Shown here in pieces: positions 23,831-34,920 of a stretch of 64,000 nucleotides of DNA. This DNA is from Crossaster papposus (taxonomy: Eukaryota > Echinodermata > Asteroidea > Velatida > Solasteridae): assembly GCA_037893245.1 (NCBI GenBank), contig JBAIAA010000664.1:1-64000 (forward strand). Reading direction: 5' to 3'. The notes beneath the pieces are model-generated. The model was not told the DNA's origin. It saw only the letters and a program-made list of their open reading frames with translations, and searched no databases. A program made the translations under genes and the position numbers. How positions within the stretch are numbered: the first letter of the stretch is position 1; the number at the start of each line of letters is the position of its first letter.

Positions 23831-25895
23831 GGATTGGCTTTTTAATTAAGGCCTTTCAGTTAAAATGAAATTAATAATTTATATTTACATGTTTTTCATT
23901 TACGGTAATCACATACATTGTACTTCTAAAAAGGGAAAGTTATAACCTGATTGGGTAGACGTATTAATTACATTCTACTTCCACAGGTTAAAATACATGT
24001 ATGTGTATCTCACAATTGTTGTGCCAATTAGAATCTATTATATTGCTTTCAACAAAAACACTAGTTTAATTTGTAAATAAACTGGAATTGGAGGTTGTAA
24101 TATGATGCAACGCATAAGCAAATCGCAACAAAATAACCCCAACGCACTTTGCAATATTTTCTCCCCGTGCAGATATGTTAATTTTGGACCACCGAATTTT
24201 GGGAGTGGGTATTAATATTTGTAACAACAATAGGGCGTTTTTTCATCTACACAACAAGAGCATTGAAAAGGTAGAGGCTTGGGGGTTCATAAACACACCC
24301 TGTATGCGCACGCACACCAGGAAATAACATCAATTTATTTGGACGTCAACAACTAACTCTCGAAAATTGGAACATAAAATTACAATTTTGAAGGTGCAGT
24401 GCTTACAACAACAGCTCGCCAAGACAACAGTTTAGAGGGCCGTTATTCAGGAAATTGCAGTGAGTATTAAGAAGCATAGCCTATAATAGTTATAGTTTCG
24501 CAGCCCAAACTTTGTTCAATTTTTTTTTTACGTTGGGGACATGTTGGAACTACCGTACGTGTGGAGACAATCTGTGCACAAACCTAGGCTATATATTGAA
24601 CCAAATTGTAACTTTCTTGTGATTGTGAATGCTTCCTTATTAGACATTAAGAATTGAGCGATAATCTCTTCCTAAATTGATGCGTGTATTTTTTACTGAT
24701 ATGTATTTTTGTAAAGTCATTTCTTAAAGGGATCGTATACGTTTGGTAATTGGAACCCATTGTTTGTTTCAATCTATAGTTATAGATATATATACCATAA
24801 AACTAACCTGTAAAAATTTCATTTCAAAAGGTGGTTGCGATTTTGAGATATTGCCGAAAATCTGGAGCGGTTGTTCACGCAGGAATAATAATCTGCTTTG
24901 GAATACACAGTCTGAGAAACGTCACTGTAGTATACGCTTCTCAGACTCAAATTTTTGGGGATAAAAAGTGATATCTTTTTCCATAACCGCCGTACTTCGA
25001 AGTGAAAAGTTTCTAAAAATGCGTTATATTATATTATCCTGTACTTCTTACCAAGTAAGTTTTTATTGCCAATAATTTTTGGAGTCATTACCAAACGTAT
25101 ACGATCCCTTTATTGTCCGATGATGATCACAATGAAGACACTATTATTGGGAGCCACTTTTAGACGCAATGTAACCTTCCACATCGACCAATCAGGATAC
25201 TAACCAATCACATCTGTTCCTCTGGGTATAATGAATGGGCCTACCTGAAAATACATTTCAATATTATCTTCTTTTATTTCAAAAATAAAACAAAACACTG
25301 AGTTTTAATTACAATATATGTTTCTCATAATTTCATAATATTCAATGCTTTAATAAGTGATCAGATAGTTTGAGAAATATTGGAATAATTAATTAAAAGC
25401 ATGACTGATTCACTGTCTCCATAGGATTGGTGCATGAACTGCATTGGTTGTCTGTCATTCATACCCTTGATGCAATATCGATCATATTTACTAATAATCC
25501 CAAATGTTTAGACTATGCTTGCTTTGCCTGGTTATAAATGTGTTAACCAAATCTGCTGAAAGCATGTTCACACTTAATACTTGCTTACTTTATTGGCTTG
25601 ATAAGATTCTAATTGGGTAAAATCGGATCTCACGTGGCGACGAATTAAGTCTGTTTTTACCCCAGTGTTTACACCGCATACAAAAACAAACTTATTTGAA
25701 GCAAACCAAAGTATCGACTGTACCGTGTGTGTGTTTGGGGGTGGGGGGGTGGTTTCGTTTTGGCTTCGGATCAGCTGAAGGAGCTTATTAGACCATGATG
25801 TAATATCCGTTGAAAATGAAGACTACCAACTTGTGGAATCTTCTGGCGTATTTTGATGTCAATCAAGTGTAATGTCAAAACTGCAGTCTGTGTCT
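23831..25895 (+). repeat. Gene-less NLR unit 2 (beta 2)
   Basis: A tandem copy of beta 1 about 2.07 kb further on, highly similar throughout ('gggatcgtatacgtttggta' at 22634 and 24727; 'aatcggatctcacgtggcg' at 23536 and 25621). No NLR exon is present. A poly-G tract lies at 25736-25752. Confidence 0.75.
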
Positions 25896-26679
25896 GGCAG
25901 TTGCTAATATGCCGGGATTGGCTTTTTAATTACGGCCTTTCAGTTAAAAGGAAATTAATAATTTACATTTACATGTTTTTCATTTACGGTAATCACATAC
26001 ATTGTACTCGTAAAAAAGAAAAGTTATAACCTGATTGTGTAGAAGTAATAATAAATTACATTCTACTTCCACAGGTTAAAATACATGTATGTGTATCTCA
26101 CAATTGTTGTGCCAATTATAATATATTATATTGCTTTCAACATAAACACTAGTTTTAACTTGTAAATACAAACTGGAATTGGAGGTTGTAATATGATGCA
26201 ACGCATAAGCGGACCGCAACAAAATACTCCCAACGCACTTTGCATTATTTCCTCCCCGTGCAGATATGTTAATTTTGGACCACCAAATTTTGGGAATGGG
26301 TATAAATATTTGTAACAACAATAGGGCGTTTTTTCATCTACATAACCAGAGCATTGAAAAGGTAGAGGCTGGGGGTTCATAAACACACCTTGTATGCGCG
26401 CGCACACCAGGAAATAACATCAATTTATTTGGACGTCAACAACTACTGTCGTAAATTGTAATCCAAAAATACAATTTTTGAGGTGCAGTGCTCACAACAA
26501 CAACTCGCCAAGACAACAGTTTAGAGGGCCGTTATTTAGGAAATTGCAGTGAGTAATAAGAAGCATAGCATATAATTACTTATAGTTTCGCAGCCGAAAC
26601 TTTGTCCGACTTTCACGTTGGGGACATGCATGTTGGAAGTACGTCTGGAGTCAATCTGTACACAAACCTATGCTGTATA
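25896..26679 (+). repeat. Gene-less NLR unit 3, truncated (beta 3)
   Basis: A third tandem copy begins with the 3'-flank landmark near 25900. It is interrupted by an inverted TTAA-type MITE at 26680 and does not return to the exon-1-proximal segment. Confidence 0.7.
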
Positions 26680-27051
26680 AGGTAGGATACACCATTGGTA
26701 ATTGCTTGAATTGTCATGAATGGATGAATTTGGAGGGTTGTATTTTATAGTAAATACCGTTTACCTGACCTGTCCAAAGTTTGACAGTCATTGATGCTGA
26801 GAAAAGCACAAAAACGGCGTTCGTTTTTAACCGACGTCGAGTAGTTATTCTTATGTTATTTTCGTTTTTCGCGATCGCCGTCCGGCGATCACGAATTTGT
26901 CTTAGTTCTATTTATCGGAATAATTACAGGATATCTATAATCTAGCGCAATCATTTTGTTGGATGCCTAGAATCATTATTTACTTTCAAATGAGTATTTC
27001 TTAATAATTCGGTAGTAAATATTTTCGATATCTGCAAATGGTGTATCCTTT
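26680..27051. mobile_element. TTAA-family MITE, inverted (copy 5)
   Basis: The ends 'aggtaggatacaccattgg' and 'gcaaatggtgtatcct' match the family in reverse orientation. The interior has the palindrome 'gcgatcgccgtccggcgatc'. The TTAA is decayed. The paralogous site at 22530 ('aaccaaattgtaactttct') is empty, and the site at 55090 carries the same insertion, so the insertion predates duplication of this segment. Confidence 0.7.
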
Positions 27052-27870
27052 TTGTAACTTTCTTGTGATTGTGAATGCTTCCTTATTGTACATAAATAAT
27101 TGAGCGATAATCTTTTCCCAAGTTGGTGCTTGTATTGTTTACTATAACTTTTAATAAAAAACCAATTATGTATTTTTGTTTAAAGTCAACTTCCTTTTTA
27201 CTTGACCTTACTACTCAACAATCTAAACTATACGACTCCACATCAGCTAGCGGGTGCCGCGCGAACATCCCGCTAGTAATAATGAATACCGGCCTCCCGA
27301 GGTGATCCATGGAGCATTCTATTTTCCCGAGGCTAAACTGAGGGAAAACGGAATGCTCCATGGATCACCGAGGGATGCTAGTTTTACTACATAACGAGAT
27401 AAAGCATTCAATTCTTGTTTTTATAACACCTCACCCACAGATTCTGCTTGGTTTTAATATTTTAAAATTATCTAAATCTAAATACAGTTGAAATGAACTT
27501 CGATTTCAATACAAAATTGGTGGAAAATGTCTTTGCTCTTTTCTAACCACCCCTTCACAAAATGTTTTAATCCATCTCTGTGGCACTGGCTCTTTGGAAA
27601 AATATACACGCAATGCACAACGCGCACACGTACATACATTTGCACACGCTTGGCCTTGCACAGAAAGATAGTAAAAATAGAAATTTCCACGTGACTAGCT
27701 CTCGGCCAATCAAGACACAGAATCTGTGGGTGAGGTGTTATAATACCCATTGTTTCCTGTGCGCTTCATATTTTGCGTATCACGGGCTTATATATCTAGG
27801 AGCAAGTTTGGTTGGGCGACTAGATCGACTAGACTTAACCATTTAAGAGTCAATCTAGTTGTCACTCGTA
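27052..27870 (+). repeat. Segmental duplicate of 55463-56400, with a hairpin
   Basis: Collinear with 55463-56400. It includes a hairpin at about 27294-27376 ('cgaggtgatccatggagca' paired with 'tgctccatggatcaccg'), repeated at 55650-55735. The hairpin looks like a small foldback insertion. No gene is recognised. Confidence 0.65.
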
Positions 27871-27877
27871 CCATGTG

Positions 27878-28016
27878 TGGTTTGACTAGCTAGTCCAACT
27901 GGATCAACCTAGCCAAGGACCATGGTTTATCTAGTCACTTGCTGTGTGGTTTGACTAGCTAGTCCAACTGGATCAACCTAGCCAAGGACCATGGTTTCTC
28001 TAGTCACTTGCTGTGT
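27878..28016 (+). repeat. 69-bp satellite, two copies
   Basis: Two units of the repeat carrying 'gactagctagtccaactgga' and 'agccaaggaccatggttt'. One more copy lies at 30167-30235 and about nine at 56420-57040. Sequence 28017-30160 appears inserted within an ancestral array, because the flanks on both sides match the uninterrupted array at 56.4-57.0 kb. Confidence 0.85.
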
Positions 28017-28710
28017 AGTCTAGCCCTAGACCCTTGTGTTATTTCGGCGCCCACCACGCGCGCAGATTCGTTAACGCTGTCTCTTTTTCAAATCCCGGCT
28101 TCGTGTGCGTTCTGGTCTCACGCATGCGTAGTTTACAAAATGCGGCTGGATCCATGTTCGCACTGGAGCCGACGTTTGACAAACGTACATGATTTTGGAT
28201 TCCCAGAAGGGTCTAGCACTAGTTGGCTAGCAATTGTTAACTTTAACCTTAGTTTTCGACGAATCTCCCTCGCTTTTCCGAGGGATCCAATCAGCGACCG
28301 AGTTTGAGCCTCATCATGAATTATTCATTATACACAAATATAAGATACTGTGTGTGTGTACACAAGACAGTGTACATGTACAATGTACATGTATGTGATG
28401 GTGACTGTATGCACGTGCATTGCGCGAAATGTGCAGACTTTTAATAGCATTGTACATGTACGTACGTGTGTCCGATCTTCCGGGGCATGGCAGTGCAAGC
28501 TAGCTACAGCCGGCCACCGGTACCGTACCGCGGGTCTGCCCGCTGCAGCATCGCTATGTTATGGTGCTTCAGCGCGGTGCGTTTTTTTGTATTCCAGTGT
28601 ATCGAACGTACAGTACGTCAGTATTAGCCTCAAATCTAGTGAGGTCGTGCTTCATTTTGGCAAACAGTTAATTACCTGCAAAAACTACCTTTCCCTGAAA
28701 TAAAAGGGGA
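28017..28710. other. Inserted segment, no gene recognised
   Basis: Part of the approximately 2.1 kb that splits the 69-bp satellite. It is relatively GC-rich around 28040-28160 and 28470-28580 and contains palindromic 'gtacatgtacat' runs. The plus-strand ORFs at 28008-28307 and 28350-28703 show no domain. Confidence 0.4.
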
Positions 28711-29226
28711 AATTTATGGTGGCTCTGCATGGAGGGACATAAAAGTCGTGAATTTGTTTGCGAGTAGTTGTGAAACTATTCGCGACTTGTCGTGAATTTA
28801 TTCGCGACTGGTTGTTAATATTTTTGCGACTAGTCGTATAATTCGTGATTATTAGTGAATATTTTCGCTACTAGTCGCGAATTTTTTTCGCGACTATTGA
28901 AAATATTGACGACTATTCGCGAAAAAATATTTACGATTAGTAGCAAAAAATATGTCGTAAAAAATTCAGGACTCAAATTTGCGACTTGTCGTTAATTTAT
29001 TTGCGACTGGTCGTAAATATTTTTGCAACTAGTCGCAAATAATTTCACAACTAGTCGTGACAAAATTCGCGACTAGTCGCAAATTTTGTCACGACTAGTT
29101 GTGAAATTATTTGCGACTAGTTGCAAAAATATTTACGACTAGTCGCAAATAAATTAACGACAAGTCGCAAATTTGTCGCGAAAATGTTCACGACTTTTGA
29201 TATCCCTCAGGGCCACCATATAAATT
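28711..29226. mobile_element. Foldback element built from cgactagtcgc palindromes
   Basis: The ends 'aatttatggtggc' and 'gccaccatataaatt' are inverse, as are the next segments 'gggacataaaagtcgtgaa' and 'ttcacgacttttgatatccc'. The interior is a degenerate array of roughly 15-bp units, each itself palindromic ('gcgactagtcgc' type), and left and right halves mirror each other. The whole 516 bp would form a long hairpin. It has no coding capacity. Confidence 0.85.
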
Positions 29227-29229
29227 AGT

Positions 29230-29388
29230 AGCCCCAGTCCCACTGAAGCCGGATATGCTACGGATCGCCCCGGATAGTCCCGGATAGTCCCGGATTATCA
29301 CGGTTTGACTAAGGTTCCACTCCGGATGACCCCGGATATGAATCCGGGTTGATCCGTAGCGTATCCGGCTTTCGGTGGGACTGGGGCT
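29230..29388. mobile_element. Small MITE with 37-bp TIRs
   Basis: The left 'agccccagtcccactg' and 'gccggatatgctacggatc' are inverse to the right 'gatccgtagcgtatccggc' and 'ggtgggactggggct'. The centre is an imperfect 'cccggatagt' repeat. Total 159 bp, no clear target duplication. It abuts the preceding foldback element. Confidence 0.85.
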
Positions 29389-30166
29389 TTGGAGGTTTTC
29401 ACCATAGAGCAAAGTTGTTTCAATTCACCCGCAGTCACAAATAAATGCCGGGGCAGCTATGATTTGCTGTGTCAATGTACATGTAAAGTACATGTACATG
29501 TACATGTACTGTATGGTGCGAAATACGGTACCTCTGGAGACGTGAACACAATGGGGACAATGGGAGTAAAAAGGTCTCCAAAGGGTGATTTATATTTAGG
29601 TCTCCATTAGGAATTTCACGAATTAGATTTTTGGATTGTACTTAAATTACTCAAAAGCTAGGGTTAGGATGTGGGTTAGTGTTTGGGTTAGGGTATAATA
29701 TAGGGTATTATTGGTTGGAAATTTCAACCCAGGAAAATAATTGTGGTTAAAATGGGAGCATTTTGAAAAAAGTGCTCGACTTTCTAACCATTTTGTACAC
29801 GAGAACATGTCATGTTCGGTAAGGGAAGCCATGTCTCCGTCCACAGTGATACAAAAATGCGAATACATGTACAGTATAGTACATGCACATCACGCCGGCC
29901 GGGTCAATCGCGGCGTGTAACGTTTTGCGTAACCCTCACACGAATTTGCCTATAACCGTCCATCATTATCACGTGATATGAATAATGCATATATTACAAT
30001 AGTCTGACCACGCCCCCTGTGTGCCAACTTGTCCAAGACCTTCGAGTGAGTCCACTGAGTTCGCGGGTGCGATTCGTCTGTAGAGGGCGCCCTCTATAAC
30101 ATCGGTGGTTTGTGTCAGTGATCGCGGAATAAACAACACGAAGGTCTTGGAACCAAGACTACTTGC
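29389..30166. other. Intergenic, TTAGGG-like stretch, no gene
   Basis: Contains 'gtacatgtacatgtacatgt' near 29495 and short telomere-like TTAGGG/GGGTTA motifs at 29660-29707. I see no gene. Confidence 0.4.
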
Positions 30167-30235
30167 TGTGTGGTTTGACTAGCTAGTCCAACTGGATCCA
30201 CCTAGCCAATTGGACCATGGTTTCTGTAGTCACTT
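30167..30235 (+). repeat. 69-bp satellite, single copy
   Basis: One unit of the 'gactagctagtccaactgga' repeat, followed by the same unique sequence ('tacgtcactgttttaagatg') that follows the long array at 57040. Confidence 0.85.
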
Positions 30236-31061
30236 GCGAAATACGTCACTGTTTTAAGATGGAGGAAAATCAAACGGGGGCAAGTTTTGCAAAAGTTTAC
30301 GATACATTTTTAAGATGCAATAAGAAATGCTTTTATTGCACTAAATTAAGTGGAGGAAATAATAAAAATAAATCATTTAAAAAATAAAAATTACGGGCCA
30401 ACATTTTGCTTCTATAACAACGTGAAGGCCTGTCGTCTGCACACGTACACAAACTAGATTTGACGTCATCGATGGACTAGACGCGTTCGAGTGAAAAACA
30501 GACCACCCATGCGTGAAGTTGAATCAGAAATTGACAAAAGGGATTAGTTCAGCAGCGCCCGATAACTTGCTCTGTATGCGCATAATAAATATGCGCACGC
30601 ACACCAGGAAATACTTCAATTTATTTAGACATCAGTAACTCTCGAAAACTTGTGATCAAAAATTACAATTTTGAAGGTGCAGCTAGGCCTCACAACAGCT
30701 CGGCAAGACGACCGTTTAATAGAGGGCCGTTATTCAGCAAATTGCAGCGAGTAATACTGGATTAAAAAGTCTACATATAAAGGCACGTTGTTTCCTTCTT
30801 TCGCAGCACAAACGTTTGACAACTTTTTTTTATTGGGGGCATGTTGTCTAGTTGTTGAGACTCTCTCACACGATTCGTGTGTGGATGACAATTAAAGCAG
30901 TTTGTGCACAAACCTATGGTGAACCAGTGAAACCTGTTTTTTTTTCCTGATTAATCCTGAAATTGTACATGAAGATTGGAGCAATCTTGTTTTTAGTTCG
31001 AACATTTATTTGTTGCATGTGTACTGTGTATTACGTAAAATAAAGGCAAATTAGGCTTATA
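30236..31061 (+). repeat. NLR upstream flank (block alpha, copy 3)
   Basis: Collinear with 57041-57870: 'gatggaggaaaa', 'agaccacccatgcgtgaag', 'cagctcggcaagacgac' and 'ggcttata' in order. It is interrupted at the TA dinucleotide at 31060 by the mariner relic, resumes at 31969, and is interrupted again near 32110 by the palindrome region before resuming at about 34515. Confidence 0.75.
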
Positions 31062-31966
31062 CAGGGTGAACCTAAAAAAACAAAACCCACCGGAAAATGG
31101 CCATAATCCCGAAAGTATATATTTCATTGAAAAACTGAAGTCAATATCAGAAAGTAGGAGCTACAAGCTTTCTTCTGACACCTACATCGCAGGCCTATAC
31201 GGTCACTGGTAACTGAGTACCATTGTCTTGAAAACCATAGGCAGATTTCAGAAATGTCCAAATACTGCGTGTTGTTATCTTCGTGTAGGCAAATGAGGTC
31301 CCCTGGAAAACTGAACAAGAACATAATTCCCTTTGTTATAACCTGTTTATTTGAAACAATAACAATGAAAACACTTATTTGGCTTTCATAAGCATCTTTC
31401 TCAGTCCTTAAGGTCCGACTCCTCCAACATGGCCGCCACCTCTCTCAACGCAGATTTCACATCGTCTTTGCATATCCTGCACTGTTCTCCTCACCATCCC
31501 CGGATCTTGTCGTAAAATATCAACTTCTTGCTGAATCCTCTCCCGTAATTTCACAAGGTCCCATGGGGGACTAGCGTATAGACCTTATTCTTAAGGTATC
31601 CCCAAAGGAAAAAGTCACATGGTCAAGTTAGGTCAGGGGATCGTGGTGGCCACTCCACTTCATGATTCAAGGCAATCACACGGTGTGCAAAGAGTTCTCG
31701 AAGACGTTCCCTGACGGCGATAAGTCAAATGATGGGCAGGAGCACCATCTTGGGCCCACCACAGACTGATTTGGACATTTCTGAAATCTGCCTATGGTTT
31801 TCAAGACAATGGTACTCAGTTACCAGTGACCGTAGGCCTGCGATGAAGGTGTCAGAAGAAAGCTTGTAGCTCCTACTTTCTGATATTGACTTCAGTTTTT
31901 CCATGAAATGTATACTTTCGGGATTATGGCCATTTTCCGGTGGGTTTGTTTTTTAGGTTCACCCTG
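31062..31966 (-). mobile_element. Mariner/Tc1-type transposon relic with ~200-bp TIRs
   Basis: A 905-bp element flanked by TA at 31060-31061 and 31967-31968. The ends 'cagggtgaacctaaaaaa' and 'ttttttaggttcaccctg' start inverted repeats of about 203 bp each (31062-31264 and 31769-31966), nearly identical to each other. The paralogous site at 57864-57880 reads 'ggcttatatattgtcag', exactly the pre-insertion sequence with one TA. The core holds a broken transposase on the minus strand. Confidence 0.9.
31408..31766 (-). pseudogene. Broken mariner/Tc1-like transposase, C-terminal part
   Basis: Read on the minus strand, the fragment begins WWAQDGAPAH, which carries the second catalytic Asp of the IS630/Tc1/mariner triad in its QDGAPAH context. 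It continues VRERLRELFAHRVIALN, then EWPPRSPDL and CDFFLWGYLKNKVY (third catalytic acidic residue in SPD), and ends in a helical tail with QDPGMVRRTVQDMQRRC. At least two frameshifts and an in-frame TGA (within the SPDLT-CDFF segment) break it. The N-terminal DNA-binding part and first catalytic Asp are missing, replaced by the long TIR. It is inactive. Confidence 0.8.
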
Positions 31967-32109
31967 TATATTGTCAGAACCATTAGTAATACTTTGGGAA
32001 TTTTACAATTTGTGTTTCTCGTACCAATGTTTGATTCCAGGCTATTTTAAAACATTTTTTATTCAAATGTATTGATTATTACATTTACATGTATTTTCAA
32101 ACCATTTCA

Positions 32110-32821
32110 GTCGATTTTTCAGTTGTTTTTCTGTTGAAAATGTCAAAATATAACAGTATATATTACTGTTTTGGGAATTCTTCGCATAGAAACAAAACTA
32201 GTACTGTCTATGTACATTTTTCTTAATTTCTCTGTTTGGTTACAGAATGTTTGCTGTTAAATTAAAGTTTTGTACTGGAACAAAAAGCATCATGTTTTGA
32301 ACAAGCATTCCCTTCCGTCTGTGTTAAGACACAACAACATCACTGTTTTATAACAACCACATTTTGCTGTAAATATACAGCAAGTTTACATACAAGTATT
32401 TATTTACAGAGAATCTACTGTTCTCCTACATGAATCTCATTACGCAGCAACTGACCAATCAGAAGTGAAGAAATTAGTGTTCACAAAAGTCATGTTAAAC
32501 TGTGTTGTTTTACAAAAAAACAAAAAAACACACTTTGTTGACCACTTTGTGTAATTATTAAAGCAATTCCCTGATACAATTTATATTTTTTGCAAATAAA
32601 GCTGAAGAATCGCATCCCATGTTCCTCCGCATTGAAATATTGAAATTATTCATTTGAAAGCGTGACTTCATCATTGCGGGAAAAGCTGAATATAAAAGTA
32701 ACTCACGACAATGGTTAAGTGTTTAGTAGGTAACCGTAGCATTTGTACTATCTATTTGACATGTAGTTACTTCTATAGGTCTGGTTCCCATTCCCACTTC
32801 ATTCATCAATGTAAATTGCCG
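32110..32821. other. AT-rich insertion flank, no gene recognised
   Basis: Not homologous to the other NLR flanks. With 34271-34515 it brackets the palindrome. Both sides are rich in 'acagta' and 'tactgt' words, so the palindrome may sit in a larger decayed element. Confidence 0.4.
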
Positions 32822-34270
32822 TATTAGGGACATGGTGAAAATAATTATTTTCTCTCACTTCAGCTAACTCGTACGTACGACTTATATGTCGTACGTACGA
32901 CTTATATGTCGTACGTACGACTTATATGTCGTACGTACGACTTATATGTCGTACGTACGACTTATATGTCGTACGTACGACTTATATGTCGTACGTACGA
33001 CTTATATGTCGTACGTACGACTTATATGTCGTACGTACGACTTATATGTCGTACGTACGACTTATATGTCGTACGTACGACTTATATGTCGTACGTACGA
33101 CTTATGAAATGTAACTCGTACGTACGAGTTATATGTCGTACGTACGACTTAAATGTCAGACTTATGTCGTACGTACGACATAAGTAGGCCTATGTATATG
33201 TCGTACGTACGACTTAAATGTCAGACCTATGTCGTACGTACGACTTAAATGTCAGACCTATGTCGTACGTACGACTTAAATGTCAGACTTATGTCTTACG
33301 TACGACATAAGTAGGCCTATGTATATGTCGCACGTACGACTTAAATGTCAGACCTATGTCGCACGTACGACTTAAATGTCAGACTTATGTCGTACGTACG
33401 ACTTAAATGTCAGACTTATGTCGTACGTACGACATAAGTAGGCCTATGTATATGTCGTACGTACGACTTAAATGTCAGACCTATGTCGTACGTACGACTT
33501 AAATGTCAGACTTATGTCGTACGTACGACTTAAATGTCAGACTTATGTCGTACGTACGACATAAGTAGGCCTACGCCGCGCGCACCTCATTCGGTAGGGC
33601 GACCGTGGAGCTACTCCAATGCTACTAGGTACTGGTAGACCTAGTCTGACATTTAAGTCGTACGTACGACATAGGCCTGACATTTAAGTCGTAAGAAAGG
33701 ACATATACATAGGCCTACTTATGTCGTACGTACGACATAAATCTGACATTTAAGTCGTACGTACGACATAAGTCTGACATTTAACTCGTACGTACGACAT
33801 ATAAGTAGGCCTACTTATGTCGTATGTACGACATAAGTCTGACATTTAAGTCGTACGTACGACATATAACTCGTACGTACGAGTTACATTTCATAAGTCG
33901 TACGTACGACATATAAGTCGTACGTACGACATATAAGTCGTACGTACGACATATAAGTCGTACGTACGACATATAAGTCGTACGTACGACATATAAGTCG
34001 TACGTACGACATATAAGTCGTACGTACGACATATAAGTCGTACGTACGACATATAAGTCGTACGTACGACATATAAGTCGTACGTACGACATATAAGTCG
34101 TACGTACGACATATAAGTCGTACGTACGACATATAAGTCGTACGTACGACATATAAGTCGTACGTACGACATATAAGTCGTACGTACGAAGTCGTACGTA
34201 CGACATATAAGTCGTACGTACGAGTTAGCTGAAGTGAGAGAAAATAATTATTTTCACCATGTCCCTAATA
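32822..34270. mobile_element. 1.45-kb palindromic foldback element with 20-bp satellite arms
   Basis: The ends 'tattagggacatggtgaaaa' and its inverse, ending at 34270, bracket mirror-image arms. Each arm is a homogeneous array of 20-bp units (gtcgtacgtacgacttatat) followed inward by a ~31-bp variant unit with 'taaatgtcagac'. The arms meet at a short unique centre (about 33585-33650). The core of each unit, gtcgtacgtacgac, is itself palindromic. TA flanks both ends if the TIR is taken to start at TTAGGG. The long ORFs across it (Met-Ser-Tyr-Val-Arg repeats) are satellite translations. Confidence 0.9.
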
Positions 34271-34514
34271 CAGCTTCGTACATAACAACAGAAAACTGTA
34301 CTTCAACAGGAGCGGGTTTTTTTTGACAAACAACAACGGGTTAATCACTGTTGCTAAACAGGGGAATCCCTGTAGGTGTACCAGTACCCAATACAGTAGA
34401 ATCTCTGTTAATAAACAGAGATAAAAACAACAGTAGAATGTACTGTTAAAAAACAGTACCTTCTGTAATGCCAATTGACAATAGAATGTACTGTTAATTA
34501 ACATTTTTGTAAAC

Positions 34515-34920
34515 AGTGTGCCTTTCGGCAACAGCTTAGACGAAATTGATATGTAATGACGAATGTTCACCCAGATATGTTTAATTGGTTTGACCAAAAT
34601 TTGAAATTAAATGATAATTGACTAAATTGGTTTGGTAAAAGGGTGTATACATTTTTTTCAGGGGACGAAATTGAATGTGAGAGTTGGTGAATTTGAAGAA
34701 AAATGTTTTTAAATAACCGGAAAAACTTTGCTTCAATTAATGATGGAAACATTTAATGCACGACTGGTTTACCAGTGTCTCTCCATAGGATGAACTGCAT
34801 TGGTTGTCTGTCATCCATACCCCTGATGCAATGTCGATCATATTTATTGAAAAAAAAATGAGACACAGTTTATTATTAATCATTGCTAACAGGATTTGTG
34901 GGCGGGTGATTCAAAGTACC
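34515..34920 (+). repeat. NLR-2 proximal 5' flank
   Basis: Resumes homology with 58165-58573 ('gcctttcggcaacagcttag', 'ttttttcaggggacgaaatt', 'cactggtttaccag') and with 12600-12754. It ends at exon 1. A conserved 'cattgctaacag|gatttgtg' lies about 30 bp upstream of each NLR start codon and could be a 3' splice acceptor of a 5'-UTR exon. Confidence 0.65.

Noticed and set aside
29660..29710. Telomere or interstitial telomeric array
   Set aside because: Only a few degenerate TTAGGG-like motifs; no continuous array.
32886..34206. Long ORFs with MSYVRLICRTYDLYV-type repeats on both strands
   Set aside because: They are translations of the palindromic 20-bp satellite, open in several frames at once with no start or splice context.
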